DNA of 64,000 nucleotides from Alteromonas sp. BL110 (GCF_003443615.1 NZ_CP031967.1:4216001-4280000); one strand, 5' to 3'; numbered from the stretch's first letter, positions 10,890 through 25,584 are shown. Notes: a model not told the origin generated them from the sequence alone. A program made the numbers and translations.

Positions 10890-11108
10890 ATGGCGGTTGG
10901 CAAAGTTAAATGGTTTAACAACGCAAAGGGTTTTGGATTTATCGTGCCTGAGGATGGTGGTGAAGATATTTTCGCGCATTACTCTACGATTCAAATGGAA
11001 GGCTATCGTTCGCTAAAAGCAGGTCAGGAAGTAACGTTCGAAGTTCAGCAAGGCCCTAAAGGCTTACACGCTGAGAACATTGGCTTCAAAGAAGAACCAG
11101 AGCGTTAA
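10890..11108 (+). CDS. cspD: CspD-like cold-shock domain protein
   Basis: The 72-residue single OB-fold domain carries both nucleic-acid-binding motifs: [12 protein letters not shown] (RNP1) and DIFAHYSTI (RNP2). The partner of clpS in this position and the C-terminal extension (FKEEPER) fit CspD, which in E. coli is stationary-phase induced and inhibits replication by binding single-stranded DNA. The symbol rests mostly on position. An RNA-chaperone role like other Csp proteins cannot be excluded. The AAGAGGAAGT site at 10873-10882 is a strong ribosome binding site. Confidence 0.88.
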   Translation: MAVGKVKWFNNAKGFGFIVPEDGGEDIFAHYSTIQMEGYRSLKAGQEVTFEVQQGPKGLHAENIGFKEEPER

Positions 11109-11120
11109 AAAAAGAATTTA

Positions 11121-11156
11121 AAAAGCCTGACCCTAGCGTCGGGCTTTTGATTTTTT
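11121..11156 (+). terminator. Terminator after the cold-shock gene
   Basis: AAAAGCCTGAC at 11121-11131 pairs with GTCGGGCTTTT at 11138-11148 (one T-G pair), with a T-rich tail to 11156. Confidence 0.82.
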
Positions 11157-11536
11157 GGCGTAAGTTTTTTGCCACAAACAAGTGCAATGGGTGCAATCTT
11201 GCGTCATGTACTTCGCTGTCTTTAAATTTTGTTATACAAAAACAATTACAAACACTTCTTTTATGTAAGCCTTTTGTTTTCCCCTTTTCGCTTTATTATA
11301 AATTTTTAAGCTTACCGATATTCATAGAATAAGTTTACGCTAACTAATACCTACAGATAGCTAACGCTGACATTTCTTTGAAATAAGTACTCTCATACCT
11401 TTTAGTCAGCATGCTTTGCTCACAATGCGGTTGCGCCGTGTTCTAACTCTGCTGTATAGATACGTTGTTATTGTGCAATTTACTATTTTCACTCTGCCCT
11501 TTTTATTCCGCCCTTTTACCTAGAAACGGCATAAAA
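11157..11536. other. Intergenic region between the cold-shock gene and icd terminators
   Basis: This is an AT-rich stretch with no supported gene. A 61-codon open frame at 11147-11332 starts inside the terminator, has low-complexity Phe/Leu-rich content and is not credible. Confidence 0.4.
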
Positions 11537-11565
11537 AAAGCCCGCTTGTTATACAAGCGGGCTTT
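11537..11565 (-). terminator. Terminator after icd
   Basis: A 13-bp perfect stem: 11537-11549 (AAAGCCCGCTTGT from 11538, extended by one A) and 11553-11565. On the minus strand it is followed by a seven-base T run, as expected for icd. It lies about 85 bases beyond the icd stop. Confidence 0.85.
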
Positions 11566-11648
11566 CCGATAGTGTATTTAGAAAACAATAACTGTTATCT
11601 AGCAAGCTTACGCAACTGCAATAATACAACCACGTCTAGACAATATTA

Positions 11649-14381
<2,733 letters not shown>

Positions 14382-14924
14382 ATGTCTTCAAACGCCAAAG
14401 TGGTGCTGTTTAATAAGCCTTTTCAAGTTCTTTCTCAATTCACCGACGCGGACGGCAGAGAGACGCTCAAAGATTATATCGACATTCCCGATGTCTACGC
14501 TGCTGGGCGTTTAGACCGAGATTCTGAAGGCCTTTTAGTACTGACCAATGATGGTAAGCTTCAACACAAACTTGCTAATCCCAAAGCCAAGACCAGCAAA
14601 ACCTATTGGGTGCAGGTAGAAGGAGTAATGGACGAAAAAGCTATGCAGGCGTTGCGCGACGGCGTTGAATTAAAAGACGGCATGACCCGCCCTGCCAAAG
14701 TAAAAGCAATGCAGGAGCCTGATGTATGGCCAAGGAATCCACCGGTGCGTTTCAGGCAATCTATCCCAACTAGCTGGGTGGCGATTACCATCACAGAGGG
14801 CAGAAACCGGCAAGTAAGGCGTATGACCGCACACGTAGGTTTCCCTACCCTTCGCCTTATCAGGTATCGAGTAGGCAACTGGACCATAGATGGAATTGAA
14901 AATGGTAAATACGTGAGCTTTTAA
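14382..14924 (+). CDS. rluE: 23S rRNA pseudouridine synthase RluE
   Basis: The 180-residue RsuA/RluB/E/F-type synthase lacks the N-terminal S4 domain. It starts [27 protein letters not shown], has the catalytic block [19 protein letters not shown] (catalytic Asp in GRLDRD), a KTYWVQVEG segment, and ends with [25 protein letters not shown]. Absence of S4, short length and the [14 protein letters not shown] segment point to RluE (E. coli U2457 in 23S rRNA), not RluB or RluF. It stands alone, divergent from icd. Confidence 0.92.
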   Translation: MSSNAKVVLFNKPFQVLSQFTDADGRETLKDYIDIPDVYAAGRLDRDSEGLLVLTNDGKLQHKLANPKAKTSKTYWVQVEGVMDEKAMQALRDGVELKDGMTRPAKVKAMQEPDVWPRNPPVRFRQSIPTSWVAITITEGRNRQVRRMTAHVGFPTLRLIRYRVGNWTIDGIENGKYVSF

Positions 14925-15348
14925 TGTTAAAGGCAAACCTCATACTTGAATTCACCTTTGTCGACCACACTAATGTGGCACCGAGAATCTGGAAATTATT
15001 GTAACCGATAGGGCTAGCTGTAGCTTTTGGTGTTCGTTGGTGTACAGACTTATTTGTGCATTAGAACCAAGCATTGCAACGTACATATTTAATTACTTAA
15101 TCAGATAAGGATTAAATGTGAATTACCGATCGGAATCTGATAAAATCCGCGACCTCGAAAACGGGCCTGTTTGTTCGTGCTTTCTTACTGTAAAGCTTAC
15201 GGTGAAGCTCATGTTGCAGCTTACATAGTAGCTTAGTGAATAGTAGCTTGGTGGAGTAGCCCACCAAATGAGTAACTGTATTGGCAAATTAATGAGTATG
15301 TTAATGCATAACCCCATTAGCAAATAAGGTTTCTTTTTTATTAATCAA
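14925..15348. other. Intergenic region upstream of mnmA
   Basis: These 424 bases contain no gene I can support. A GATAAAAT element at about 15138-15145 resembles a -10 box and may serve mnmA. The opposite-strand 66-codon frame here has no family features. Confidence 0.35.
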
Positions 15349-16475
15349 ATGAGTGTGCAATCCATAGTGAGTGATATTGAATCTAACGCCAGCAAAAAAG
15401 TGATCGTCGGTATGTCCGGCGGTGTCGATTCGTCTGTTTCAGCCTACCTGCTTCAACAGCAGGGCTATCAGGTTGAAGGCCTTTTCATGAAAAACTGGGA
15501 AGAAGATGATAACGATGAATATTGTGCTGCAGCGGAAGATTTAAAAGATGCACAGGCGGTTGCTGACAAGCTTGGCATTGAGCTGCACACCATCAACTTT
15601 GCTGCTGAATACTGGGATAACGTATTTGAGTATTTCTTAGAGGAATACAAAGCCGGCCGTACGCCTAACCCAGATATTATGTGTAACAAAGAAATTAAAT
15701 TTAAAGCGTTTCTTGAGTTCGCAGCAGAAGACCTTGGCGCAGACTACATTGCTACTGGTCATTACGTCCGTCGCCGTGAAGTAGACGGCAAATGGCAGAT
15801 GTTGCGTGGTCTTGATAACAACAAAGACCAAAGTTACTTCTTATATACACTGGGTGAAGAACACGTTGCTAAAACCCTTTTCCCTGTGGGGGATATTGAA
15901 AAACCACTGGTGCGCAAAATCGCTGAAGAACAAGGGCTCATTACGCACGATAAAAAAGATTCAACTGGGATCTGCTTTATCGGCGAACGCAAGTTTAAAG
16001 ACTTCCTAGCCCGTTACCTTCCCGCGCAGCCTGGCGTTATCGAAACCGCAGAAGGCGAGGAAATCGGGCAACACGAAGGCTTGATGTATCACACTTTAGG
16101 TCAGCGTAAAGGTCTTCACATTGGCGGTTTAGCTAAATACGGTGATGACCCTTGGTATGTAGTAGATAAAGACGTAGCCCGCAATGTACTTATTGTAGGT
16201 CAAGGTGCCGATCACCCACGCCTTTATTCAAAAGGTTTGGTTGCCAAGCAGCTACACTGGGTAGACAGAAAAACACTAACTGAGCCCATGCGCGCAGTAG
16301 TGAAGACGCGTTATCGTCAGGCGGATATTCCTTGTACTATTACGCCAATTGAAAACGACACCATCGAAGTTGTGTTTGATGAGCCACAAAAAGCAGTAAC
16401 ACCGGGGCAGTCGGCGGTATTTTACAGTGAAGAAGTTTGCCTTGGTGGCGGTATTATTGAGAGTTACATTCGCTG

Positions 16476-16476
<1 letters not shown>
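15349..16476 (+). CDS. mnmA: tRNA-specific 2-thiouridylase MnmA
   Basis: Thiolates U34 of tRNA Lys, Glu and Gln using sulfur relayed by the Tus/IscS system. The 375 residues begin with a PP-loop ATPase signature, [18 protein letters not shown], at about 19-36. The catalytic cysteines are C112 in [12 protein letters not shown] and C209 in [12 protein letters not shown]. HxxGQRKGL ([14 protein letters not shown]) and a C-terminal beta-barrel follow. The start at ATG 15349 gives a somewhat longer N-terminus than E. coli. It is the first gene of mnmA-hflD-purB, with the stop overlapping hflD. Confidence 0.96.
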
Positions 16477-18483
<2,007 letters not shown>

Positions 18484-18506
18484 AGGCCTGACCTTTCCAC
18501 TACACT

Positions 18507-18537
18507 AAAAACGCGGTCATAAGCACCGCGTTTTTTT
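18507..18537 (+). terminator. Terminator after purB
   Basis: AAAAACGCGGT at 18507-18517 pairs with ACCGCGTTTTT at 18525-18535, with a T tail. Confidence 0.87.
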
Positions 18538-18588
18538 ATACCTACTTTTTGTTCATTCGTTAAACGGATATTAATTGGGAGCATGTAG

Positions 18589-19437
18589 ATGGACTTACGC
18601 AATAATGTTGATAAAGGACATGTCATGCCTAGTGAGCAAGGCGGGCCGACTTTGAAGACCTCTTACCCGTATACCTTGCATAACGCTAAGCAAGTACAAG
18701 ACGATGCCATTAAGGGTGTAAGCGTAAAATATGAGGTGCAAAGCGCCGTTGTAATCTTTTGTGACCTGTCGAATTATCAACTTATAGCAAAGCAATACGG
18801 TGACACAATGTGTACTGGTATTGTGGAAACACTATTTAGCCAGTTCGATGATATAGCAAACGACTTATCGCTCCAGCCCTTAAAAACCAACGGCGACCAG
18901 TATATTGCCGTGGGGTTTTGCAGTGAATTTAGTCTTGCTAGAACTTCACTACAGCACGCACATCAATATGAACTTTTTCCGGTATTTCAAGACGTAGCAC
19001 ACTGCGCGATAGAGTTTGCCATCAAGGCTCGTAACCTTGTTAGCAGCAACACCTTACTGAAGTCATCATCCTGTCAGCTTCGCTCAGGTATTGCTGCCGG
19101 CGCGTTACTGGCGGGTTACTCTTCTCGCGTATCGTCAGGCTTTGATGTTTGGGGCTCAACTGTAAACAAAGCAGCAATGCTAGAGCAATTTACTGCACCT
19201 AACACTATTGCCATATGTGAAAAAACCTATCACGTGCTAAACCCAAGTAGTGTAAAAGCTGGCTCTCCAGTAACCGAAGGTTCAGCTAAACTATCTGAAT
19301 CTAATAACTCTACGTCTAATATCGGTAACAAAAAACCAAGTGAATTTTGGCTTTTAACTAATCAAGTGGGCCCGCTAGCGCTTTACAACACGCAGATTAA
19401 AGTCAAAACAGCATCATTGAATGCATACATTTGCTAG
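18589..19437 (+). CDS. Class III nucleotidyl cyclase domain protein with altered active site
   Basis: The 282-residue protein is essentially one class III cyclase domain (about 50-245) with no visible membrane segment or sensor domain. Metal-binding Asp residues appear intact at D59 (VVIFCDLSNY) and D103 (LKTNGDQYIAVG). The purine-selecting pair looks adenylate-like: K99 and D187 (FDVWGSTVN). The usual VNxAAR motif reads VNKAAMLE, so the arginine that stabilises the transition state is Met at about residue 197. The C-terminal 60 residues are Ser/Asn-rich. It may be a weak or inactive cyclase or a regulatory partner. It is monocistronic, 105 bases after purB and beyond that terminator. Confidence 0.8.
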   Translation: MDLRNNVDKGHVMPSEQGGPTLKTSYPYTLHNAKQVQDDAIKGVSVKYEVQSAVVIFCDLSNYQLIAKQYGDTMCTGIVETLFSQFDDIANDLSLQPLKTNGDQYIAVGFCSEFSLARTSLQHAHQYELFPVFQDVAHCAIEFAIKARNLVSSNTLLKSSSCQLRSGIAAGALLAGYSSRVSSGFDVWGSTVNKAAMLEQFTAPNTIAICEKTYHVLNPSSVKAGSPVTEGSAKLSESNNSTSNIGNKKPSEFWLLTNQVGPLALYNTQIKVKTASLNAYIC

Positions 19438-19758
19438 GTAGCCACAAGAGCAAAAACACCATTTGAGTAACAAGCCTTATCTTTATTTTCTATGCTTCTA
19501 ATACTTTCCATGAATAGCCTATGCTTATCATCAACTCTACCCGCTAAGCTTTTTAGACACTAAGGTGGCAATCCCCTTTTCAATAATTGATAATGCCGTT
19601 TTTACACTATCACCTCGCCTTAGTTCTAAGTTTACGCTTTCGTCTATGTAATGCGCTCACTTATGCTTTATGCAACATATAAACCGCGCTTTGTGTAATT
19701 ACTTTCACTAAGCTCTGCGAGGGAACCCCATAAACATGGCTTACAAAAAAGAGATGCT
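19438..19758. other. Intergenic region upstream of roxA
   Basis: I see no gene or strong hairpin in these 321 bases; they probably hold the roxA promoter. Confidence 0.35.
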
Positions 19759-20925
19759 ATGAGCACCAACGACAAGACGTACTTTATTGATGCACAAACA
19801 GGTACAAGCTTTAATACCGAAATTTTCTTGAAGCATTACTGGCAGCAAAAGCCGGTGATAATAAAGAATTTCTTTCCAAACTTTGCAGATCCTATTGATG
19901 AAAACGATTTAGCAGGACTCGCACAAGAGTCTGATGTCGACGCTCGGATCATCAGTAATCGTCAGGGAAACTGGCACGTTGAACAAGGGCCAATTAGCGA
20001 CTTCGAAGAAGCGTGCAGGGGCAAATGGACACTACTTGTGCAGGGCGTAGATAAATATGTACCGGACGTTGCGCCAATCCTTGCGCCTTTCTCTTTTGTT
20101 CCAGACTGGCGACTAGACGACCTGATGGTAAGCTTCTCAACTACCGGAGCAGGCGTAGGGGCTCACATCGACCAATACGATGTATTTCTTGTACAAGGCA
20201 AAGGAAAAAGACGCTGGCGTGTAGGTAAGCCTGCAGACTACAAAGAAGTGTGCCCACACCCAAAACTGAGACAAATTGAAGGTTTTGAACCTGTTATAGA
20301 CGTTACTTGTGAGCCTGGTGATGTGGTATACGTGCCGCCGGGGTGGCCTCATGATGGCGCAACTATTGAAGACAGCTTGACCTATTCTGTGGGCTATCGC
20401 GCACCAGACAATCTCCAATTAGCGGAAAGCTTGGCAATGATGCTGGATAAAGGTGCTAGAAATTACCGTTTTACCGATGCAGGCCGAGCAATACAATCAA
20501 GCAGCGCATTGGTTAATGCTAGCGATATTGCGGCACTAAAACAGCAACTAATAGACGCGATCAATAGCGAAGATTTCACTCTTTCCCTTCTAGAAGCCAT
20601 GAGCGAGCAAGGGGTTCCGGAATTCCCTCTCGAAGATGAAGTCACCTTAGAGCAGATTTCAAATGAATTTGCGGCGGGCATTAGCTTTGCTCCTGCGCCC
20701 GGCATTCGCGCGTTAATTTGCGATGGCAAACGAGGCTTACCCCGTGCTCTTTATGTAAACGGAAGTCAATTTGCGTTTGCGAAAAGTGACCAAGAATGGT
20801 TTGAAGTGCTAGCATCGGGTGCCGTTTTGAACGCAACATGCTGCCAAGATGCGCCCTCTTTTACATTTTTAGAAACCTTAACTACACTTGTTAATAATGG
20901 TTATTGGGAATGGGCCGAGGATTAA
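19759..20925 (+). CDS. roxA: Ribosomal protein uL16 3-hydroxylase RoxA (YcfD), JmjC/cupin type
   Basis: 2-oxoglutarate/Fe(II) oxygenase that hydroxylates an arginine of ribosomal protein L16. The 388 residues include KPVIIKNFFPNF at the N-terminus, the iron triad H136-x-D138 (GAHIDQYDVFLVQ) and H198 (PPGWPHDG), and GKRRWRVG for the oxoglutarate face. The C-terminal region has the winged-helix dimerisation fold of the family. Residue spacing matches E. coli YcfD (H125, D127, H187) with a shift of 11. A GNAT gene follows nine bases later, so the two are probably cotranscribed. Confidence 0.92.
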   Translation: MSTNDKTYFIDAQTGTSFNTEIFLKHYWQQKPVIIKNFFPNFADPIDENDLAGLAQESDVDARIISNRQGNWHVEQGPISDFEEACRGKWTLLVQGVDKYVPDVAPILAPFSFVPDWRLDDLMVSFSTTGAGVGAHIDQYDVFLVQGKGKRRWRVGKPADYKEVCPHPKLRQIEGFEPVIDVTCEPGDVVYVPPGWPHDGATIEDSLTYSVGYRAPDNLQLAESLAMMLDKGARNYRFTDAGRAIQSSSALVNASDIAALKQQLIDAINSEDFTLSLLEAMSEQGVPEFPLEDEVTLEQISNEFAAGISFAPAPGIRALICDGKRGLPRALYVNGSQFAFAKSDQEWFEVLASGAVLNATCCQDAPSFTFLETLTTLVNNGYWEWAED

Positions 20926-20934
20926 CAGGAAAAT

Positions 20935-21393
20935 ATGGCGTTTACTATACAAAACGTCGATTGGGAAAAGGATAAACATCGACTTAAAGCACTTAGGGAA
21001 CATGTATTTGTTTTAGAGTGGCAAGTACCAGAAGCTAGCGAGTTCGACGAACACGATAGCTCTGCGTGCCATGTGCTTATAGTCAATGATCAAAACGAAC
21101 CCATTGCTACAGGGCGCTTAACGAAAAAAGGTGAACTAGGCCGAATTGCCGTTAAGCGCTGTCACAGAACACTTCCGGTATACCGCGCTTTGTTTGGCGC
21201 TTTAATTGCAGCGGCTAAACAAAATAACCTTCCGATTATTAAAGTTATCTGTAATTTGGAAAGCGTGTCATATCACCAATCTATCGGGTTTAAACCAGAT
21301 GGCAACGTGTTTATGGACGCGGGCGTTCCCAGACAAAGGCTTCAATGTCCGGCAGAGCGATTCCCTCTGCCAGACGTCACCCAGCTTCACTAA
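20935..21393 (+). CDS. GNAT family N-acetyltransferase
   Basis: A 152-residue GNAT domain with an ElaA/YjcF-like layout: LREHVFVLEWQVPEASEFDEHD at the start, IATGRLTKKGELGRIAVKRCHR (beta-4 and the start of the acetyl-CoA loop) and SYHQSIGFKPDGNVFMDAGVPRQRL (the family end motif). The usual R/QxxGxG/A pyrophosphate loop is diverged to RTLPVYRALFGAL, as in some members. The substrate is unknown. An AGGAAAAT site precedes ATG 20935. Confidence 0.82.
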   Translation: MAFTIQNVDWEKDKHRLKALREHVFVLEWQVPEASEFDEHDSSACHVLIVNDQNEPIATGRLTKKGELGRIAVKRCHRTLPVYRALFGALIAAAKQNNLPIIKVICNLESVSYHQSIGFKPDGNVFMDAGVPRQRLQCPAERFPLPDVTQLH

Positions 21394-21440
21394 GTCACTT
21401 GTAACCTAGCGCAAAGTAAACTAATTGAAAGCCTTGCTTG

Positions 21441-21857
21441 TTACACCCAAAGTTCTGGCGTATTTTGCATCGCGAATAAGCTTTCAGCACGATTCACTAG
21501 AAGCTCTCCAAACGCCTTTTGGCTTTCGTCAGCACCTTTTGCGTTAATCAAGTTTTCTGCTTTAAGTTGCCAATGCATAGAAAAATGACGCAATACTTCT
21601 TTAGCATTTTTCGCGTTATCTATTGAGGTGTAATCAGATGGTAAGTCTCCACTAATTACCCAGTAAAGCTTACCGTCCATTGCTTTAATCTTCCACACTG
21701 CTAAATATGGCATTAAGTAACGGCTATCTTCAGTAATAACAGTGTCAAACAACACACCATTTTCTGCTAGAAACTTATTTGCTTTCTGAAACTGCTCTCT
21801 TACCCAATTCGCGTGTTCTTCTTCACTGATAGGTTGTCTTTCTTGTTGTTCAGCCAT
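21441..21857 (-). CDS. DUF4826 family protein
   Basis: The 138 residues begin MAEQQERQPISEEEHANWVREQFQKANKFLAENG, then carry YLMPYLAVWKIKAMDGKLYWVISGDLPSDY and end with a helical segment RHFSMHWQLKAENLI...ELLVNRAESLFAMQNTPELW. This matches the small soluble DUF4826 family, common in Alteromonadales and without a known function. I chose ATG 21857, not the more upstream frame start at 21965, because the extra N-terminus is Cys/Arg-rich and unlike the family, and AAGAGA lies before this ATG. It is convergent with the GNAT gene. Confidence 0.8.
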   Translation of the reverse strand: MAEQQERQPISEEEHANWVREQFQKANKFLAENGVLFDTVITEDSRYLMPYLAVWKIKAMDGKLYWVISGDLPSDYTSIDNAKNAKEVLRHFSMHWQLKAENLINAKGADESQKAFGELLVNRAESLFAMQNTPELWV

Positions 21858-22095
21858 GATTAATCTCTTTCTTATATTTTTTGTTATCGCGCAAAATTCT
21901 CGTTGCGTGAATTCCCAAGCAATACGCGCGTTATAGATTACGGCTTTACACCGTTCTTTTTTCAAAGAGCGCTAATTATCACTTTGTGTGTGCCCCTTTG
22001 TACTGCATTTCTAGCACGCTTTCTAGCGCAATCAGACAGATCATAAGCGTTGAGCTTTTAAACGATTAATTAATCGACAATAGTGCGATGTTAAC

Positions 22096-22167
22096 TTTGT
22101 GCCTGCCCTCTAATATTATTTTTTTGATATTTAAACAACCTGCCTTTTTATATTAGACAGGCACAAA
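22096..22167. repeat. Large imperfect inverted repeat, 18-bp arms
   Basis: TTTGTGCCTG at 22096-22105 and TCTAATAT at 22109-22116 pair exactly with ATATTAGA at 22150-22157 and CAGGCACAAA at 22158-22167. The only flaw is a CCC bulge in the left arm. The 33-base loop is AT-rich with a T run. It lies between the DUF4826 gene and the small membrane gene. Confidence 0.75.
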
Positions 22168-22250
22168 CATTTACATTTTTATTATTGGCAAACCGATGCG
22201 GTTGGGCGACACTATAAAGACATCTAGCGTTATAAGACGAGTTCAGGCAA

Positions 22251-22466
22251 ATGCGTATACTAAGACTTACTCTGGGAGCAATTTTATTTGTTGGCGGAAT
22301 TGTTTTGACACTACTTCCTGGCTCTATCCTTTTTGTTATAGCAGGGTTAGTACTGCTAAGTTACGACTGGCCTAGAGCACGTAGCTGGCTTAAGTATAGC
22401 CAGCGAACAATGACAATGAGCGCACGCAAAATAGACCGTTTTCTTCTTTTGCGAAAGCTTCGATAG
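22251..22466 (+). CDS. Small PGPGW-type transmembrane protein
   Basis: The 71 residues contain two closely spaced hydrophobic helices (about 5-22 and 27-40) around a LPGSILFVIAGLVLLSYDWPRARSWL turn. It resembles PGPGW-motif membrane proteins, in which the motif is followed by a second helix and a basic amphipathic tail. Here the motif is LPGS and less canonical. The C-terminus is strongly basic (RKIDRFLLLRKLR). The role is unknown. Confidence 0.65.
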   Translation: MRILRLTLGAILFVGGIVLTLLPGSILFVIAGLVLLSYDWPRARSWLKYSQRTMTMSARKIDRFLLLRKLR

Positions 22467-22819
22467 CGCTTACCGGAGCTTTTCCCCTCTTCATATACAC
22501 GCCTCGCCCACACAACACTATACTCCTTTTACTGCATAAGAATTTCTTTCGCGGTTCTTACGTTATTTTATCGCAGACACCTAACATTTAATCTTATGTA
22601 AATGCGTAACGATGCAATGCGTGTTAACGTAATTTAAATAAACAATTGCGAAGCCTTAAATAATAAAAGTAGTGGCATTTATCTTTGCATGCTCAGCATC
22701 TTAGATAGTTCGTATCATCAGGCAATGTAACCGTATAAGTATGAATTCTGTAGTGTGTTCAAATAACGCAGTACTGCTTGGGTAGTTCATATTTATAGCT
22801 TACCTATGGAGACAAGACC
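22467..22819. other. Intergenic region upstream of the IorAB-like operon
   Basis: These 353 AT-rich bases contain no credible open frame. They must carry the promoter for the molybdenum hydroxylase operon. Confidence 0.35.
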
Positions 22820-23326
22820 ATGATCACGTTTACCGTTAATGGTAACAAACACGAATTCTCTGGTGACCCTTCAACACCAGTGTTGTGGTACCTTCGTGAC
22901 GAATTAAACCTTACAGGACCTAAGTTTGGCTGTGGTATGGCGCAATGTGGCGCGTGTACTGTTCACATTGACGGTATGGCACAACGCTCTTGCGTATTAC
23001 CTGTTTCAGCCGTTCAAGGCAAAAAAATTACCACCATTGAAGGGCTAAGCGAAAATGGCGATCACCCAGTCCAAAAAGCGTGGGTAGAACACAAAGTACC
23101 ACAATGTGGTTTCTGCCAGTGCGGTCAAATTATGCAAGCTGCCAGCCTGTTATCAACCAACCCAACACCGAACGACGAAGAGATTGTTCAGAATATGTCG
23201 GGCAACATCTGTCGATGCGGCACATACCCTCGCATTCACAAGGCTATAAAGTCCGCATCGAAATCAATGAGCGGCAATGCGGGTGTTAGCTACTTTGACC
23301 CAAGCAAAACGGGAGAAGAAGCATGA
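22820..23326 (+). CDS. Molybdenum hydroxylase small subunit, [2Fe-2S] (IorA-like)
   Basis: The 168-residue protein carries two iron-sulfur clusters. The plant-ferredoxin-type site is [20 protein letters not shown]...RSC at about 36-60, and the helical xanthine-dehydrogenase-type site is [10 protein letters not shown]...[12 protein letters not shown] at about 99-140. It passes electrons from the molybdenum subunit to an external acceptor. The layout without an FAD subunit is that of isoquinoline 1-oxidoreductase/aldehyde dehydrogenase-type enzymes. Its stop overlaps the start of the large subunit (ATGA), and GGAG precedes the start. Confidence 0.93.
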   Translation: MITFTVNGNKHEFSGDPSTPVLWYLRDELNLTGPKFGCGMAQCGACTVHIDGMAQRSCVLPVSAVQGKKITTIEGLSENGDHPVQKAWVEHKVPQCGFCQCGQIMQAASLLSTNPTPNDEEIVQNMSGNICRCGTYPRIHKAIKSASKSMSGNAGVSYFDPSKTGEEA

Positions 23327-25584
23327 GTCAGAATACCTATTTTGATATGAATCGTCGCAGCTTTTTAAAGTCGACCGCTGCAGCAGGTGCATTGGTACTA
23401 GGTACCTATTTTATGGGCAGCGCTCCTCGCGCTATGGCTGGCGTTCTGGCTAAACCCGCCGATAATGCAAAGCGAGCAAACTTGTTTATTGCACTTCGTC
23501 CAGACGGAATGGTTGAAGTTACCTGCCACCGTAGTGAAATGGGACAGCAGATCCGTACCGCAATTGCTCAAATTGTGGCAGACGAAATGGAAGCGGCTTG
23601 GGATAAGGTTATCGTTATACAAGGTAAAGGCGACCCTAAATACGGCGACCAAAACACAGACGGTTCAAGAAGCATACGCTACAATATGCAACGACTTCGT
23701 GAAATGGGCGCCAGCGTACGCTACATGATGCAACATGCTGCTGCCAAGCGTTGGGGCGTGCCTGCCGATACCTGCACGGCGAACCAACATGTAGTGAGTC
23801 ACACCTCCGGCAAAACATTATCGTATAAAGAGCTAGTTAACGACGCTATTCATTTCATTCCACCCGCTTCAGAAGAGATTACGCTAAAAAGTAGAGACGA
23901 GTGGCGCTACATTAATACTGGAATGGCGCATATCGATTTACACGATCTTGTGACTGGTTCAGCGACTTTCGCTGCGGATGTAAGAATTCCTAATACTATG
24001 GTTGCCGTTGTGATGCGCCCACCTGTTGTCGGAGGCAGAGTAAAGCGCGTTGACAGTAAAGCTGCTAAGGCGATGTCGGGCGTAGTAGATATAGTAGAGA
24101 TACCGGCGCCTAGTGGCGCACTGCAGTTTCAGCCGAAAGGCGGCATTGCCATAATTGCAAAAAATACTTGGGCAGCGTGGCAAGCCCGCAAAGCATTAAA
24201 GGTAGAGTGGGATGACGGCGAAAATAGCGCGTACAATTCTGAAGCTTTTAAGACCGAGCTACTTTCTACAGTTAACTCATCTCAAGCGCATGTTCGAGAA
24301 AAAGGTAATGCTGCCGCGGTATTATCGAAGTCGTCTAATAAACTCATTGCAGATTATTATATTCCTCACCTCGCGCAAGCACCTATGGAGCCTCCGTGCG
24401 CCACAGCATTCTTTAAAGACGGCGCAGTAAAAGTATGGGCTGCTACGCAAAACCCGCAAGCAGATATGGCGACTATTTCAGCGTTATTAGGGATACCTAA
24501 GGAAAAGGTGGAAGTCAATGTCACTATGTTAGGTGGTGGTTTTGGCCGAAAATCGAAACCAGATTTCTCTGCCGAAGCGGCTTATCTTTCAATGAAGACT
24601 GGGCTGCCAATACGCGTACAGTGGACCCGCGAAGATGATATTCAACACGGTTTCTATCACGCGGTATCTGCTCAACACGTTGAAGCAAGTTTGGATGATA
24701 ACGGGGCAATAGACGCTTACCTACATAGAACTGCCTTTTCCCCAATAGCGGCGCTTTTCCAAAAAGGCGCAACAACGCCGATGGGCTTTGAATTACGCTT
24801 AGGGTTTACAGATAACCCTATTAACACGCCTAATTTAAAACTAGAGGTAGGAAACGCAAAAGCTATGGCACGCGTTGGCTGGATGCGATCAGTCTCTAAT
24901 ATCTTCCATGCTTTTGCCATACAATCTTTCATAGCTGAGGCTGCGCATAAAGCTGGACGCGACCCTAAAGACTATTTACTGGAAACCATAGGGCCTTCAC
25001 GCATAGTAGATGTTACAGAACAAGGCGCTGACTACGATAACTATGGCGCAGACAAAGAAGAATACCCTTTAGACATAGGGCGCCTCAGGCATGTTATCGA
25101 AAAAGCGGCGTCTATGGCTGATTGGGGACGGAAAATGCCTAAAGACCGAGGCTTGGGCATTGCTGCTCACCGTAGCTTCCTAACCTACGTTGCCGCTGTA
25201 GTCGAAGTTGAAGTTACTGAAAAGGGAGAGCTTCGTATCATTAAGTCTTGGGCTGCGATTGACGCAGGTACAGTAGTTAACACTGATACCGTTAAAAACC
25301 AAGTACAAGGCGGGCTAGTTTTCGGACTAACCACCGCGATAAGCGATGGTATTACCTTTAATGAAGGCCGTGTGCAGCAAAGTAACTTCCACGATTATCG
25401 CGTTCCGCGCATGAGCGATTCACCGTTAGAGGTAGACGTTGAAGTGATTGAAAGCGATGCGCCTCCAGCAGGTGTAGGAGAGCCAGCTACGCCGGTATTT
25501 GCACCAGCACTTTGTAACGCGATATTTGCTGCGTGCGGTAAACGTATTCGACAGTTACCTATAGGTGACCAGCTAAAAGCTTAG
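23323..25584 (+). CDS. Molybdenum hydroxylase large subunit with Tat signal (IorB-like)
   Basis: The 753-residue molybdopterin-cytosine-dinucleotide subunit has a twin-arginine signal, [18 protein letters not shown], near the N-terminus, so the folded enzyme is exported to the periplasm. Typical segments are [52 protein letters not shown] (cofactor loop), [19 protein letters not shown] and [23 protein letters not shown], where the Glu of GVGEP is the catalytic base. Family substrates are N-heterocycles or aldehydes; the substrate here is unknown. No XdhC-type maturation gene follows; a terminator ends the operon. Confidence 0.92.
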   Translation: MSQNTYFDMNRRSFLKSTAAAGALVLGTYFMGSAPRAMAGVLAKPADNAKRANLFIALRPDGMVEVTCHRSEMGQQIRTAIAQIVADEMEAAWDKVIVIQGKGDPKYGDQNTDGSRSIRYNMQRLREMGASVRYMMQHAAAKRWGVPADTCTANQHVVSHTSGKTLSYKELVNDAIHFIPPASEEITLKSRDEWRYINTGMAHIDLHDLVTGSATFAADVRIPNTMVAVVMRPPVVGGRVKRVDSKAAKAMSGVVDIVEIPAPSGALQFQPKGGIAIIAKNTWAAWQARKALKVEWDDGENSAYNSEAFKTELLSTVNSSQAHVREKGNAAAVLSKSSNKLIADYYIPHLAQAPMEPPCATAFFKDGAVKVWAATQNPQADMATISALLGIPKEKVEVNVTMLGGGFGRKSKPDFSAEAAYLSMKTGLPIRVQWTREDDIQHGFYHAVSAQHVEASLDDNGAIDAYLHRTAFSPIAALFQKGATTPMGFELRLGFTDNPINTPNLKLEVGNAKAMARVGWMRSVSNIFHAFAIQSFIAEAAHKAGRDPKDYLLETIGPSRIVDVTEQGADYDNYGADKEEYPLDIGRLRHVIEKAASMADWGRKMPKDRGLGIAAHRSFLTYVAAVVEVEVTEKGELRIIKSWAAIDAGTVVNTDTVKNQVQGGLVFGLTTAISDGITFNEGRVQQSNFHDYRVPRMSDSPLEVDVEVIESDAPPAGVGEPATPVFAPALCNAIFAACGKRIRQLPIGDQLKA

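Noticed and set aside
11147..11332. Open frame of 61 codons after the cold-shock gene
   Set aside because: It starts inside the terminator, is low in complexity and has no ribosome binding site.
15123..15323. Minus-strand open frame upstream of mnmA
   Set aside because: The sequence is Tyr/Ser-rich with no domain pattern; the region is a promoter stretch.
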